A DNA stretch of 64,000 nt from Zygnema cylindricum (GCA_037447655.1 JBBHKE010000836.1:184001-248000), one strand, 5' to 3'. Positions 33,866 through 45,470 are shown, counted from the first letter of the stretch. Notes: generated from the letters alone by a model not told the origin. Made by a program: numbers and translations.

Positions 33866-33890
33866 GGTCAACTTTGACCGTCTATAACTT
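33866..33890 (+). promoter_or_regulatory. W-box palindrome and TATA-like core of the H LTR
   Basis: GGTCAACTTTGACC (two inverted TTGACC W-box cores, 2-base spacer), then TCTATAACTT. It is conserved in the 3' LTR (39264-39277), the solo LTR in G (56729-56742), the LTR of I (32168-32181) and the solo LTR in J (61999-62012). W-boxes bind WRKY factors in plants. A promoter role is inferred from position. Confidence 0.55.
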
Positions 33891-34069
33891 ACTGCTCAGG
33901 GGAGCAAATTCAGAGATACTTTTTGCTATCGACTCAGGGAAGTCTTCCCTTCACAGGGGTGAAGGTGGTCAGAGTATTTGTCTGCCAGGGTGGCAGTTAC
34001 TTTTGCTTAAACACAAAGGGGTCAGGATTATCCTAGAGGCTTCTAGGAAGCTATCCACTCTGAGGACTT

Positions 34070-34552
34070 ATGGAGGTCTCAGAGTTTGAGGTTATGGGCC
34101 CACCCTCTAGGGTACCAATCTTTAATGGAACTGGCTTCATATACTGGGAAAGTATGATGATAGGAGCTCTATGCGAAAAAAGGTTTTGGGGGATAGTGAG
34201 TAGACGATTAGGGCGTCCATCAACTCTTGGAATTCCTCTAGGGTTTAAAGGAAGCAGATTCACCAGGAAAGAGGATTCACCTTCAACGGAGGAAACAAAG
34301 GAAGGAGAGGTGGTGGACAAAGGAAAGGAGAAGGAGGCGACCACACCAATAGCAACTGGTTTAGCATTCATGTCACCTATTTCGAGGAACGAGGAGAATG
34401 ATACTGAAACCTGGGACTTCAACAATATGGCGGCAAAGCACTTCATCCTACGCCATCTCACTCAAGGACTTGCATGTCCTCATTTGCAGGTAGAAAGGGC
34501 ATCTGATCTTTGGATGGCTCTCATAGAGATGTACCGAAGTGGTACAATTTAG
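34070..34552 (+). pseudogene. Copia H gag, first part
   Basis: The frame starts MEVSEFEVMGPPSRVPIFNG. The first six codons lie in the LTR and the primer site encodes VMGPP. It continues with YWESMMIGALCEKRFW and RASDLWMALIEMYRSGTI, then TAG. A long Lys/Glu-rich insert (SPSTEETKEGEVVDKGKEKE) is in the middle. The remaining gag continues in another frame from 34539. Copia Gag forms the particle shell. Confidence 0.85.
34090..34104 (+). promoter_or_regulatory. Primer-binding site of copia H (half-tRNA type)
   Basis: GGTTATGGGCCCACC is the exact reverse complement of GGTGGGCCCATAACC, the anticodon stem-loop side of plant initiator tRNA-Met as I recall it. It starts at the first base after the LTR. 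Drosophila copia, yeast Ty5 and Volvox Osser are known to prime from an internally cut initiator tRNA; by inference H does the same. Confidence 0.85.
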
Positions 34553-35936
34553 GAACAAAAGTTGGCTGATCAGAAAGTTAAGGAGTGTATACAAAGGGGG
34601 AAATATGTTGGATTTTTGCAATGAGCTTGCTACACTCTTCATGGAGCTAAAGAGTGCGGGAAAAGTTTTTAGTGAAAAAAAAAAGGTTAACTGTTTACTG
34701 ATGAAGTTACCTGATGAGTTCGAGAACATAGTGAACCGTGTGCAGGACTTGCCGGACTCAAGGTGGATATGGAACTCAGTGGTAGGGATGATTCTCGTTC
34801 GAGAGAATACGATTGAGATCCGAAGGAGAGGAAAGAGTGGCCAAGCCTTGGCAACAGCGACCGATTGGAGGAACGAGGATTCCCGGAAACTAGTCGGAAA
34901 CTATGGGGGTAGGGAGCAGAAAAAACAGGCTGACGAGTTCGAACCAAGGGCTCCCAAAGGTTTATGTCATTTTTGTAACAAACCGGGGCACTATATGGCA
35001 AAGTGCACTAAGCTAACCGAGCTTCGGTTAAAGGAGGGGCAGACCGGTGGTACCCCGAGAGGAAAGAAAAAGGCCCTTGTCACACAGGTACTTGAGGCGG
35101 AATTCGAGGACGAGGACGATGAGCTCGTTTTGGATGAGGAGTTGGAGGCAAAAACCGAGGTTGAAATTCCACGAAGGCAGAAATGTGCTTACGGTGGATT
35201 GAAAGGTGAAGCAGGCTGGATTATAGATTCAGGTGCCTCAATGCACATGTGTAAGGATAGGCACCTGTTCACTAAGATAAGAAAGATTCCCACCGTAGAG
35301 ATAGAGTACGGGGATGGGAGGATAGTCACCACTACTCTTTTAGGATCGGTAGATCTGAGAGTGTTAGTAGAAGGAAAGACATCCATATTAACATTCTCCG
35401 ATGTATTGTTTATTCCGGAGCTGAACAAAAACCTTATCATTACATTTGTATTAGATGATAAGGGTTTTTTCATTAGCACTAGGGAAGGAGTCTTTACTGC
35501 TAGTTTTGAGGAGGATGTCTATTTCATTGCTAAGAAAGGTAGCCATGGGATGTTTAGGTTGATCTTAAGTAATGAAACGAACAAACTTTATTATGCTGGT
35601 GTTCATGATATTATGATGTGGCATAAGAGGCTTGGGCATGTGAATCTAGATAAGTTAAGAGAGATGAAAAAGATGGGAGTGGTGGAAGGGATTCAGTTCA
35701 GTGAGAGTGATGATATAAGTGATTGTAGTGGGTGTGCTCAAGGTAAAGCACACAGATTACCCTTTCCTAAAACAGCCACCTACAAGGGAGAAAAACTTCT
35801 AGATCTAGTACACACAAATATTTGGGGACCGGCTAGAGTGCCCTCACCGGGGGGGAAGAGATTTATGATGACTATAACTGATGATTGGTCTCGGTATTCC
35901 CGGGTGTATTTTTTTGAAAAACAAGTCAGAAGCTGA
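34539..35936 (+). pseudogene. Copia H gag end, protease, first half of integrase
   Basis: 465 open codons: rest of gag (FCNELATLFMELKSAGK, LPDEFENIVNRVQDLP), CCHC knuckle CHFCNKPGHYMAKC at about 34967-35010, protease active site WIIDSGASMHMCK at about 35217, HKRLGHVNLDKLREMKK, CSGCAQGKAHRLPFPK, and integrase up to DDWSRYSRVYFF. The first integrase Asp is Asn (LVHTNIWGP for HSD). A frameshift at the T-run near 35910-35920 ends the frame. Confidence 0.9.
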
Positions 35937-36798
35937 GGATTGTTTTAGACAATATAGAGCATGGAGCGAAAAACTCCGTGAAACTCCAATCAAGAGAGTA
36001 AGGAGTGACAATGGTGGAGAGTATACTTCTTACCAGTTTGAGGATTTTTTGAGGGAAGATGGGGTTCAACACCAAAAGACAGTTCCAGAAAATCCAGAAC
36101 AGACTGGGGTAGCTGAAAGGTTAAATAGAACACTAAGTGATAGTGCTAGAAGTATGTTGTCGGATAAGAAGATAGGAAAAAGGTTTTGGGCAGAAGCAAT
36201 GAACTGTGCTAATTACCTCAAAAATAGAGTTCTTACTTCAGCTATAAAAGATCAAACACCTTATGAGAGATGGAAAGGCCGGAAACCAGACTTATCTCAT
36301 TTAAAGGTTTTCGGCAGTCAAGTATTCAGTCTAGATATAGATCGGTCTAATTGGAAGCTAAATCCTAAAGGAAAACCGGGATACTTATTAGGATATGATG
36401 AAGATGTTAAAGGATATAGAGTTTATGATCTAAAAAGAGAAGATATAATCTTAGTAAAGCATCTAGTAGTTATGGATGAAGGAAAGTCTGTGGACCCCTT
36501 CAAATATACAAAGTCAGTAAAAATCAGATTTGAGTTAGAAAATTCTGATGACTTTGAGCTTCCTAACTATCCAGGTTTTAGAGACGATGATATACTTGCA
36601 AGAACAAATCAGACTGAAAACGACTCGGCTGTGGAAACTTCTGTGACAACTCTACCCGAAGCAGAAGACGTGGTGGAAATTGATTCAAAATCAAGGGATA
36701 GGGGAGAAATTGAGTTTGTTCGAAAGAATCCACGAGAACCATCTATTCCGGCCTCAAATTTTGAAGGGGGAAGGAGGAGTAGTAAAAGACTGCGATAA
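35881..36798 (+). pseudogene. Copia H integrase second half and linker
   Basis: Continues after the frameshift: RVRSDNGGEYTSYQFEDFL with the second Asp, then VAERLNRTLSDSARSM with the catalytic Glu, RFWAEAMNCANYLKNRVLT, YERWKGRKPDLSHLKVFGSQ. Then the acidic linker and PREPSIPASNFEGGRRSSKR before a TAA at 36796-36798. Confidence 0.9.
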
Positions 36799-36864
36799 AA
36801 ACAGGTTAATAACAAGGTAACAAAACTATCTCATCAAGATGAACCTCAAACTTATGGAGAGGCG

Positions 36865-38427
36865 ATGACTTGTCCAGAAAGAAATCGGTGGAAGACAGCC
36901 ATCAATGAAGAGATGGCCTCAATTATGGCAGCCGATACTTGGGAGCTGGTGGATTGTCCACCTAACCGAAAACCAATCGGTTGTAAGTGGGTTTTCAAAT
37001 TAAAACTGAACCCAGATAACACAATCAAGCGCTATAAGGCCCGACTAGTGGCAAAGGGATATACACAAAAGGAGGGAATAGACTACGAGGAAACCTTTGC
37101 CCCGGTGGTCAGATTTCCCTCAGTCCGCATACTTCTCAGCCTGGCAGCAGCGAAAGACATGGAAGTGCACCAGATGGACATCAAAACAACCTTTTTGCAT
37201 GGAGAATTGGAAGAGGAGATCTTCATGCGACAACCCGAAGGGTTTGTGGTAGAAGGAGACGAGAGTAAGGTATGCTGGCTGATTAAATCTCTTTATGGTT
37301 TGAAACAGGCGCCTCGACAGTGGAATAAGAAGCTTGATGAGTTTCTTACCGGTCTGGGATATATCCGGATCAGCTCAGATCACTCAATATATGTTTTCGA
37401 AAATGAGGAAGGTTTTATATTTATTGCAATTTATGTTGATGATTTGCTTGTTTTAAGTAAATCAATGGAAAAAATTAATAAACTGAAAACCGATCTTAAG
37501 GGGAGATTTGAAATGAAGGATATGGGGGAAGCAAAATATATTTTGGGAATTCAAGTAGAGAGAGACCGAAAAATAAAAATTATAAGATTGACACAAAAGG
37601 AAGCAATAGGGAACATGCTTGAAAATTTTCAAATGGATAAAGCTAATAGTTGTACAACTCCAATGGAGTTGAAGAAGGGAAGTGAGGGAAGTGAGGAAGA
37701 AAGAGTCATAGTCTTAGACGAGGAATTATCTCCTGAAGAACAGAAGTTCATGGAGACTATTCCTTACAGACAAGTAGTGAGAAGTCTAACCTATTATATG
37801 AATTGTACCCAACCGGATTTAGCTGCAGCTTTAGGAGTGCTGAGAAGAAGTCTAAATGCTCCCACTAAGAGGGATTCGGAGGCAGCTAAGAGAGTTCTTA
37901 GATACTTGAAAGGAACTAGGGATCTATGGTTGCATTTGGGTGGGGAGAATACTGACATCACTACTTGGAGTGATGCTAGTTATGGTGATGCTCCTATGAG
38001 GAGATGCACTTCTGGATATGTATTATATGTGGGTGATGGGGCTTGCTGTTGGAGTAGCAAACAGCAAAAAGTTATTGCATAGTCCACCATGGAGGCTGAG
38101 TATATGGCCTCTTACTCTGCTGTAAAAGAAATGATGTGGGTCAAGTCTTTACTTGGTGAACTTGGTCATCTTAAGAGTGGTGTGCAGAAAATATTTTGTG
38201 ATAATCAAGCAGCAATCGCTATTTCTGCCAATCCTAAACATCATTTTAAAGCTAAACACATGGACATTAGACTCAGCTTTGTTAGAGAGAAAGTAGAAAA
38301 TAAAATAATCAGTTTAGAGTACCGACCAGATAGTGAGATGGTAGCAGATATGATGACCAAACCTGTGCCTTCCCCTAAGCTAATTTTCTGCAGGGAGAAG
38401 TGTGGTCTGAAATTAAAGATTGACTAG
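36865..38427 (+). pseudogene. Copia H reverse transcriptase-RNase H
   Basis: 36865-38082 open: GCKWVFKLKLNPDNTIKRYK, VHQMDIKTTFLHGELEEEIF, SLYGLKQAPRQWNKKL, active site IAIYVDDLLVLSKS at about 37425-37460 (intact YVDD), MDKANSCTTPMELKK, and RNase H TWSDASYGDAPMRRCTSGY. A TAG at about 38080 (QKVIA-stop-STMEAEY) interrupts; the frame then continues to 38427 with FCDNQAAIAIS, HHFKAKHMDIRL and MMTKPVPSPKLIFCREKCG. Apart from that stop the enzyme looks complete. Confidence 0.93.
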
Positions 38428-38428
38428 A

Positions 38429-38440
38429 AAATAAGGGGAG
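38429..38440 (+). other. Polypurine tract of copia H
   Basis: AAATAAGGGGAG immediately before the 3' LTR. The same tract adjoins the LTRs of I, G and, with changes, F1 and J. Confidence 0.8.
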
Positions 38441-39487
38441 TGTAGAAATTAATGGTTTTTAAGTATTTTCTAGGTCTGAATAGAAATAAAGAAGCCGAGG
38501 CAGTCTACCTCTAACTTCTCTCTCCAACTCTCAAACTTGTCGCAGTCACTGAGAAATTGGAGAGGAAGCTAGAGCCATGGCTACCTAGGCTATCCTCAGG
38601 TTTACGGGAAATTTATATTAGTCTAGGGATTAATTACTAAAAGATATGTGCCGGCGACAGGATTTGATCCTGGTACCTCCCGGCCGTCAAAGAGTAGATA
38701 GCCGGTAGCCTTAGCCGTTAAGTCTAGAAGTAGTGTTACGTAGTATATAGTACGATAATTATTTAAACATGTACTCGTAGGATAAATCATTTAACTATAA
38801 CTATTAACGGGATACATAGATATGGTAGTGTAAAAGTATGAATTGCGGTACGGATAAGAAATCAATACCGCGCATTGATTTCGTAAGCGAAACAAATACC
38901 GCGCATGTATTTATTACGGCTACGATCAAATGCGAGTTTAATCGGACGGCCGGAATTAGCGCCGAGATCGCGGAAGAAGAATTCGGCGGTTTGTGGGCAT
39001 CACCACATCGGATGACACGTGGCGATGTAACATTGGAGCGCGGCATCTCCGAGGATTAAAGGAGCGAATCCGGATATTCCACGTGTGGACATTTAGGCCA
39101 TGTCGTACAATGTCCGTACATAAAGTACACCGGCAGCTATACTTTTGCGTACGAAACTGTAATCTGATTGGTTCCGTACATCAGTAGATAGAGTCTGTGA
39201 GAGAGATAGGACTTAGAAAAATTAGAAGATAGGACCCTCTCTTCAGAGAGCTTCTGTACAAAAGGTCAACTTTGACCCTCTATAACTTACTGCTCAGGGG
39301 AGCAAATTCAGAGATTCTTTTTGCTATCGACTCAAGGGAGTCTTCCCTTCACAGGGGTGAAGGTGGTCAGAGTATTTGTCTGCCAGGGTGGCATTACTTT
39401 TTGCTTAAACACAAAGGGGTCAGGATTATCCTAGAGGCTTTTTGGAAGCTGTCCACTGTGAGGACTTATGGAGGTCTCAGAGTTTCG
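38441..39487 (+). repeat. 3' LTR of copia H
   Basis: 1047 bp, TGTAGAAATTAATGG to GAGTTTCG. It differs from the 5' LTR at relatively few positions. Followed by target duplication ATCTT. Confidence 0.93.
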
Positions 39488-39492
39488 ATCTT
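39488..39492. repeat. Target-site duplication, right copy (copia H)
   Basis: ATCTT, matching 33037-33041. Confidence 0.85.
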
Positions 39493-40371
39493 CAATTTAA
39501 GACCACACTTCTGCTAGAAAATAAGCTTATGGGAAGGCATAGGTTTGGTCATCATATCTGCTACCATCTCGTTATCTGCGCTATACTCTAAACTGATTAT
39601 TTTGTTTTCAACATTCTTTCTAACAAAATTGAGTCTATTGTCCATGTGTTTGGCTTTAAAATGATGTTTACAATCAGCAACAATAGCCATTGCTGCTTGA
39701 TTATCACAAAAAAAAATGCACACCACTCTTAAGGTGACCACACTCACCAAGCAAAGACTTGGCCCACATCACTCCTTTACCAACAAAGTAAGAGGCCAAA
39801 TACTTAGCTTTCATGGTGGATTGAGCAATAACCTTTTCATGTTTGCTACTCCAGCAATAAGCCCCATCACCCACATACAATACATATCCAGAGGTACATC
39901 TTCCCATTGAAGGATCACCATATCTAGCATCACTCCAAGTAGTAATGTCAGTATTCCCCCCATCCAAATGCAACTATAGATCCCTAGTTCCTATCAAATA
40001 TCTAAGGACTCTCTTAGGTGCCTCCTAATCTCTCTAAGTGGGAGCATTTAGACTTCTACTCAGCACTCCTATTGCTGGAGCTAAATCTGGCCGGGTAGAC
40101 TTCATAAAATAGATTAGGCTTCCCACTACTTACTTCTAAGGAATAGTGTATATGATTTTTTGTTCTTCAGGATCTAATTCCTCGTCTAAGATTATGACTC
40201 CTTCCACACTCCCCTCACTTCCCTTTTTCAACTCCATTGGAGTTGTACAACTATTAGCTTTATCTATCTTAAACTTTTCCAACATGTTTTCTATTGCTTC
40301 TTTCTGAGTTAGTCTTATAATATTTCTTTCTCGTTCTCTTTCAACTTGAATTCCCAAAATATATCTTGCCT
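39493..40371 (-). pseudogene. Copia I RNase H and RT C-terminal end
   Basis: Minus strand: DNQAAMAIVADCKHHFKAKHMD and MMTKPMPSHKLIF at 39750-39514, WSDARYGDPSMGRCTSGY near 39900, CTTPMELKKGS near 40230, and LTQKEAIENMLEKF near 40300. It stops at about 40371 inside the ILGIQVERE region, where E begins. Several stops. Closely related to H and G. Confidence 0.85.
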
Positions 40372-41669
40372 TCTATCAATTTCGTGTGCATTTCCGGCAC
40401 ACCTTTATATTACCAAGGATTTCCGAGCCCTTTTTAACCTCTACGGTCATCATAGTAGGGAGGAGTGAGTGCACCAAGCCGGACGAGATCTTTGTATTTA
40501 CTAAACTGAGCGGGACGCACTTTATTTTCTGCCAAACGGAGACGGGACGGCCAAGTTCTACTGTCTTAAAGATTGCAATTCCGTTACATGGGACTAGTTT
40601 CGGCAAGCCCTCGTGGGGGGTACATTGTGGATTGCCATATAACTTTTCGGATTGTCGTCTAAATTATGCTGTTAGCTGTTAGTAGGAATTCAGTTCAGGT
40701 TCAGCTAAAATTCGGTCCATTAATTACCTTAGGTCAAAGTCTAGGACTTTCGTGTCTTTTTTCTGTACTTTGTCTTATAATAATGGAACAAATAATTACT
40801 ACGGCCGCGGAACTAGCCGCAGTTAGGAGCATAACATTTTTCCTCGAGTGTAGTACGGAATATTTTGTCTTATGTTAGTTTGGTTACACTTGCTTGGCGC
40901 TCATTGGTTAATAACATGGCTTTGACTTTTGGACCTAGAATTGGACAAACTTTGATGTATAAGGCACTTGGGGCCGAAGGAGTTTAGTTCCTTTTTGGGT
41001 AGTGTCTCCTGAGAAAACCCTCAAAAATTCCAACAAACCTTCTTTTGAGAATCTTTGTTCTGTTTTTGACTTTATTTCCATCTTGGTTTTGGTTCTATCT
41101 TGTGTGGGAAATCATAGTCCGGGCGGGTAGTTGGCAATATCTTTCCTTAGGGTGATTTTTTTATTTTTTGGTTGTTGGAAATCGAGGAGAGTTCGGTTGG
41201 TCTTGAGTTGCAGATACCGAGGGGTGAAGGAGGATCATACTTATTTGTGGTACCATCGGGAGTGGTGGTCATCGTTGATTGCTGGGGTATGTTGAGCTTG
41301 CTTTGCCATATTTCATATTTTCTATCTTTTATTCTATTTTCTAGGGCAAGGTGATATTGTTAAATCTGAAACAGCCAATCATATTTCTTTCTATATTTCT
41401 ACGTGGTGGTGCATTTGTATCTTTGTTTGTAGTTACATTTTTGTTTGGGCGTTACCTTTCTGGAGTAGACAACAAACCCATTTTGATCACAAAAGTGGGT
41501 TTTGAGGGAACAAGTGTTAAAGACTTCCAGTCGATGAAGCACAGAACTGAAAAAGCAACCATGTCCAGTCGCATTAGAGGGGATAAGAGCTTTGACTGTG
41601 GAAGCTTTCTTTTAGAAAAGGGGTTAGGGTTCCATTTATCATTTCATTTCTCCTTCTCGATTCCATCAT
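40372..41669 (+). repeat. 5' LTR and leader of gypsy E
   Basis: Homologous to the C leader (see 24513-25803). It begins TTCTATCAATTTCGTGTGC at the break in copia I. No gene seen. Two short frames here are non-coding by comparison with C. Confidence 0.6.
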
Positions 41670-43720
41670 GGGGGGAGGAAATACTTTGGATATCAGATCT
41701 AAAGAGCAAGGTAGGCAGGAGAAGCCATTACAGAAAGAAGGGTCTTAGATGTCCAAGGAATCCATACCAATGGCGTCCGTCTTTGATTCTCCGGCAAAAG
41801 AACCATCTGGGGCCCCCTCTCCCCCATCTACTCCTAGCTTAACTCCCAAACATTTCTCATCCTTGGTTGAGGCTGCGAAGGCCCTAGCCGAGGAAAGAAA
41901 GGAAGCCAGGGCCCAGGCCAAGGAAAGGAACAAAGTATCTTCAAGGGCCTGGCCAAAGAGGTTAGCCCATAGGGAGCCCAATTTGGGTCCTCTTCCGGAG
42001 GTCGAGTTTCATACTCGATCTAAGATACCCAGGGAAGAAATTCCTATTGACCCTACAGTGTTGGCAGATTCCCGTCGTCGTGGTCGTAGGGAACTCCTTG
42101 CATTTCACGACCTCCATGAGTTGAAGGTGAAGAAGGAGTTGGTACAGAGAGTGGCAGGGACAGATCGCGCTAGGGTTATTAGACTTGTGGGATGGGTGGT
42201 GGAGATTTTAAGTAGTTCTTCGGAGAGTAGTTTTTCACACTTGGTTGAGGACCAACCCCAGAAGGCTCCCTATCCTCGTCCTCCTCCATCTTCCTCCCTA
42301 GACACTTCAATCAGCAGGCCATCCAAGGGACGTACTACTTCGCGGCTCGTGAAGGAGAAGGCACTGGTAAGAGGGAATCGCGAGATCCTTGGAAGGGGAA
42401 GAGGTTCGACAATCGAGACAACAAGGGAAGATTCGCCCCTTTTCCCAAGGAAGAGACCTCCCCACCCCCAGTATCAGCTTCCACCGGGAGACTTTCTCCA
42501 ACAACACCGGTTGTTCACCCTTCCGGAGGGCTATGGCAATCGAAACCTATTGATCTAGAGGTTCCAGGCACGGTGCCAGAAGATTTGTCTGAAAGATGGT
42601 AGCGGACCAGGCGTAACAAACTAGAAATGAGCGTATGGCGATAGTGAATCTGACTTGTGTAGTTGAAAGGACCTAGGAACTATTGAATATTCTAAAATTT
42701 TAGGGTAAGGCTAGAGCGGGGGCCGGACCCGCCACAGTAAATTGGGTGGCCTTGGAGGTATAAAGGCACAATATATAGGAACACAAATTAAAGCTTATTC
42801 GAGACGCTTGGCGTGGGTCAGGTGGGATTCTCAGTAGGTAGATTCCTCCTTCGCGAGGGACAGGACCTTATTCCGAAGTGCCAACTCTAGGATACTTTCC
42901 TATCGCACGTTCTCCACTCGACATTCCTCCTTTTGAGACTGGTCAAGAGCCTCCTCTTCAGCAGGAAGAGGGGGAAATCACATAACTTAATATGAAGGGT
43001 TTGGGTGTAAATTTACCTTCGAATTTGTTGCTACTCCTCGGGAAGAGCCTACTTTTGTCTCTGTGGAGGTCTCTTCAGCCGTGGAAGCCTTGGTGGAGTT
43101 ACGACCGGACGAGAGAATTCACATCCTTTTGAGACCGTCAACCCCTCCATCACCATCTCCCCAAGTTTCCCCAGCTCTTCCCTCCTTTCCTCCTCCACCT
43201 TTATCCTTTCAGTCCTTGGGACCTACCTTTGAGCCCAGGGACATTCCTACCTCACTTCCTGGATCGTTGCCCTAGCCACTTGTCGCTTCTGCCCCTACCA
43301 CTATTCCCGCCCATTCTCCTCCTCCCCGACGTTCACCTTTTTCCAGCTCAAAAGCTCCACCTTCTCGAGATCTGGACAAACTGCCCGAGGGAATACACTG
43401 TATCCCAAGCAAGGGCCTTCCTCTTCTCCTCCTTCGTCCACCCGTGGTACTCTACCAAATTTGGAGATCCCACCCGGCCGGAAAAAGTCGTCGGACGCGT
43501 ACACTCTCCACAACCAAAGGGCTAGGAGCCATACCTCAGGGAACACCCTTCCTCCAACCATATTTTTAGGGGCACGCACTTCTTCAGTGGGAAGGGGATC
43601 CACACCTCTTAGAGCAGCACCTTCTACTGGTGGAGGAGACGGTTTCGGTCCCGAAGACGAAGACCTACGAGTTATCTCACCCGCTCAATTTGTTAGTCAT
43701 ACCAAGCCGTCCTCTCTATA
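41670..43720 (+). pseudogene. ORF1 of gypsy E, unknown function
   Basis: Starts MGGGNTLDIRSKEQG at 41670 with an early stop; open from 41749 to 42558, then in changing frames to about 43720. Contains an Ala/Glu/Lys-rich helix (VEAAKALAEERKEARAQAKE), the conserved LLAFHDLHELKVKKELVQR block (about 42100), Ser/Pro-rich stretches and a Pro/Ser-rich tail. Colinear with C 24512-22700. It may be an N-terminal Gag extension. No known domain. Confidence 0.6.
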
Positions 43721-43959
43721 GTTTACCAATCTTGCCAAGGAAGAAAAAGAAATGGGGGACATTAGGATCTTTACCGAAGATAGCTCAAAATCGCTTCCTC
43801 TAATTTGAAATTGCTGTGGAAATTTTTCACCCACTTCGAAATCAATAAATATAGCGGCGGAGCAATTCTTGATAACTTCGAGACCACTTTTTTCCTAATG
43901 ATGGTCAACTACCTTTCAAGAGGTGCTTTGGCGTACTAGAAAGAGCGACAACCACTCTT
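43721..43959 (+). other. Degenerate ORF1-capsid spacer of gypsy E
   Basis: Corresponds to the poorly preserved part of C at about 22320-22660. Fragments such as WKFFTHFEINKYS can be read but no clear frame. Confidence 0.45.
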
Positions 43960-44790
43960 GATGGCTTCTAATAACAAGATTTCAGACCGAGCTCTCGATA
44001 CGACGGTTTTAGAAGCAGAAACCGAATCTGTTGCAGCGGTGGCAACACCAGTAACTCCCACTTTTACAGATGATATTAAGCTGTATACACAACGAAGAGC
44101 ATATGTGAACCAGTTGTAAGCTATTCAAGCCGCGCAGGCTGCGACTCGAATGGTCGCAAATCTCAACCCTTCTGCCTCTCTTTTGAACATATGGAGGCTC
44201 CTATACACGTAAAGAAATGAGTGTGCCATCAAAGAATTCTTGGAATTCCGGTGTTTGAAGATTGAAACCCCACAGACACTCTTCAATTGACTCTCTAGCC
44301 TTTGTCAGAAAACCAAATTGTCCACTATAGACCTCCCAGCTATGGCCACTAAATATTTTATAGCTATCCGTAATTCGTTTCCGCCGAAAGGGCAAACTGC
44401 CCTGGATAATCTGATTGCCGGACACGCAATTTAGGACATTAATCCCTCTGCCAAAGACATTTCTCTGGTGGCTATGAAGTTGTACGACCACTTCGTCCAC
44501 AGTGAGGCAAGGGAGAAAGCCGTAACCGGCAAGGCGTGGGTGGACTTTGCGAGATTCGCTAGGGAGACCTCCTTGAATGAGGAGGAACATGTTGAACTTC
44601 AAGATTTGCTGAAGCTTAAAGGGAAACAAGTGGCTGACTACGGGTCAAAACCCGCAATAGGGGTAGATGACCGAGTTTTCTTTTATAATTGCCTCAATTG
44701 TCAACAACAAGTCATGGGTGGAAGCACTGCCCAGAAGATTGAAACCAAAAATTGCTCTAAAACAAAAACAACAGGAGAACAAACGTGCTG
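43960..44790 (+). pseudogene. Capsid of gypsy E
   Basis: Reads MASNNKISDRALD.., QAAQAATRMVANLNPSASLL, LLYT-stop-RNECAIKEFLEFRCL, SSLCQKTKLSTIDLPAMATK, then an open frame 44468-44791 (AMKLYDHFVHSEAREKAVTG). It ends with a damaged knuckle FFYNCLNCQQQ. Near-colinear with C 22287-21500. Stops at about 44118, 44210, 44290 and 44430. Confidence 0.78.
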
Positions 44791-44827
44791 AGAGGACTCG
44801 GAAGCAGTAAGAACACATTGAAGGAGA

Positions 44828-45470
44828 ATGGGGGGAGAGAAAACCCTTGTGACGAAGGATAACTATCATCCAACTTCGCGGGGCAAAACAGCTAAGTTGC
44901 CACAATCTCAGTTGCGGCAAATAAAACTTCCCAAGTTTGATGATGCAAAAATATCTAATGAGATCAGAAGCAAATATATCACCGAAGGCTCAAAATGTGA
45001 AGCTTGTACTTTTATGAGGCATAAAGAAGGGTAATGTTTTCGCAAAAATGGGTCCCTAAAAAGATGATGTAGTATGCTTTGTTCACCAGTGGAGGGAAAA
45101 CCGCAGTGAATCCGCTCCCCCTCCAGCTCCTCTACCTATGGGGGCTTCGCACCATGGAGGAACCGGAACGAGCCCTATTAGCTCCGGCCAAGTTGAACTT
45201 ACAAAATATTATCTAGCAACAAAGCCAGCAATTGACTGCGATGGCGGCAAAATTGGCCACCCTACATCTAGGATCCTCCTCTAGGACCCTTGCTCTGACA
45301 ACAACTCAGTAACTTCAAAGGAAGAAACAGAAGCTATTGCAAAAGTTAGCAGAGCTTGAACAAGAAGCAACGGCGGGTGGAGATGATAATGATGTTATGG
45401 ATTGGGATATGGAACCTCTAAAGGCTCACCACGCCCGGACTTTTTTGTCCGGAGCCTGGAATGTGGGAGT
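44828..45470 (+). pseudogene. Gag tail of gypsy E
   Basis: LPQSQLRQIKLPKFDDAKIS, a Cys/His cluster SKCEACTFMRHKEG-stop-CFRKNG, a Gln-rich stretch, then ELEQEATAGGDDNDVMDWD. It is cut at 45470, after AWNVG, by the F1 LTR. Confidence 0.7.

Larger units (their letters stand above)
33042..34089 (+). repeat. 5' LTR of copia H
   Basis: Begins TGTAGAAATTAATGG and ends GAGTTTGA directly before the primer site. In order: CTTGTCGCAGTCACTGA at 33137-33153, GCCATGGC at 33175-33182, an antisense tRNA-like block at about 33255-33332, G-box motifs near 33617 and 33682, a W-box palindrome with TATAACTT at 33866-33890, and the gag ATG at 34070, 20 bases before the LTR end. Confidence 0.93.
33042..39487 (+). 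mobile_element. Complete Ty1/copia retrotransposon H
   Basis: LTRs of 1048 and 1047 bp that are very similar by eye, an ATCTT target duplication, a 15-base primer site, a polypurine tract, and all copia domains in order on the plus strand. Only a few lesions: a stop at about 34550, a frameshift at about 35930, stops at about 36796 and 38080, and Asp to Asn in the integrase. The youngest-looking copia here. It sits inside copia I, 20 bases from I's polypurine tract. Confidence 0.95.
31958..40371 (-). mobile_element. Copia I, 3' part only, split by copia H
   Basis: 3' LTR at 31958-33016; then H (33042-39487); then the RNase H and RT end of I at 39493-40371. The 5' portion is absent: gypsy E begins at about 40372 in the middle of RT. 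Order of events: I inserted after K, H entered I, and E (or a deletion joined to E) removed the rest. Confidence 0.83.
40372..45470 (+). mobile_element. Gypsy E, truncated second copy of the C family
   Basis: Plus strand: LTR/leader, ORF1, capsid, nucleocapsid, then cut at 45470 by the LTR of copia F1. The protease, DNMT and pol expected from C are missing. Useful as an independent copy that defines ORF1 and gag of this family. Confidence 0.78.

Noticed and set aside
43063-43721. Several Pro-rich open frames on both strands as separate genes
   Set aside because: They fall inside ORF1 of gypsy E and match, by position and composition, the damaged ORF1 of C; the minus-strand ones are shadows.
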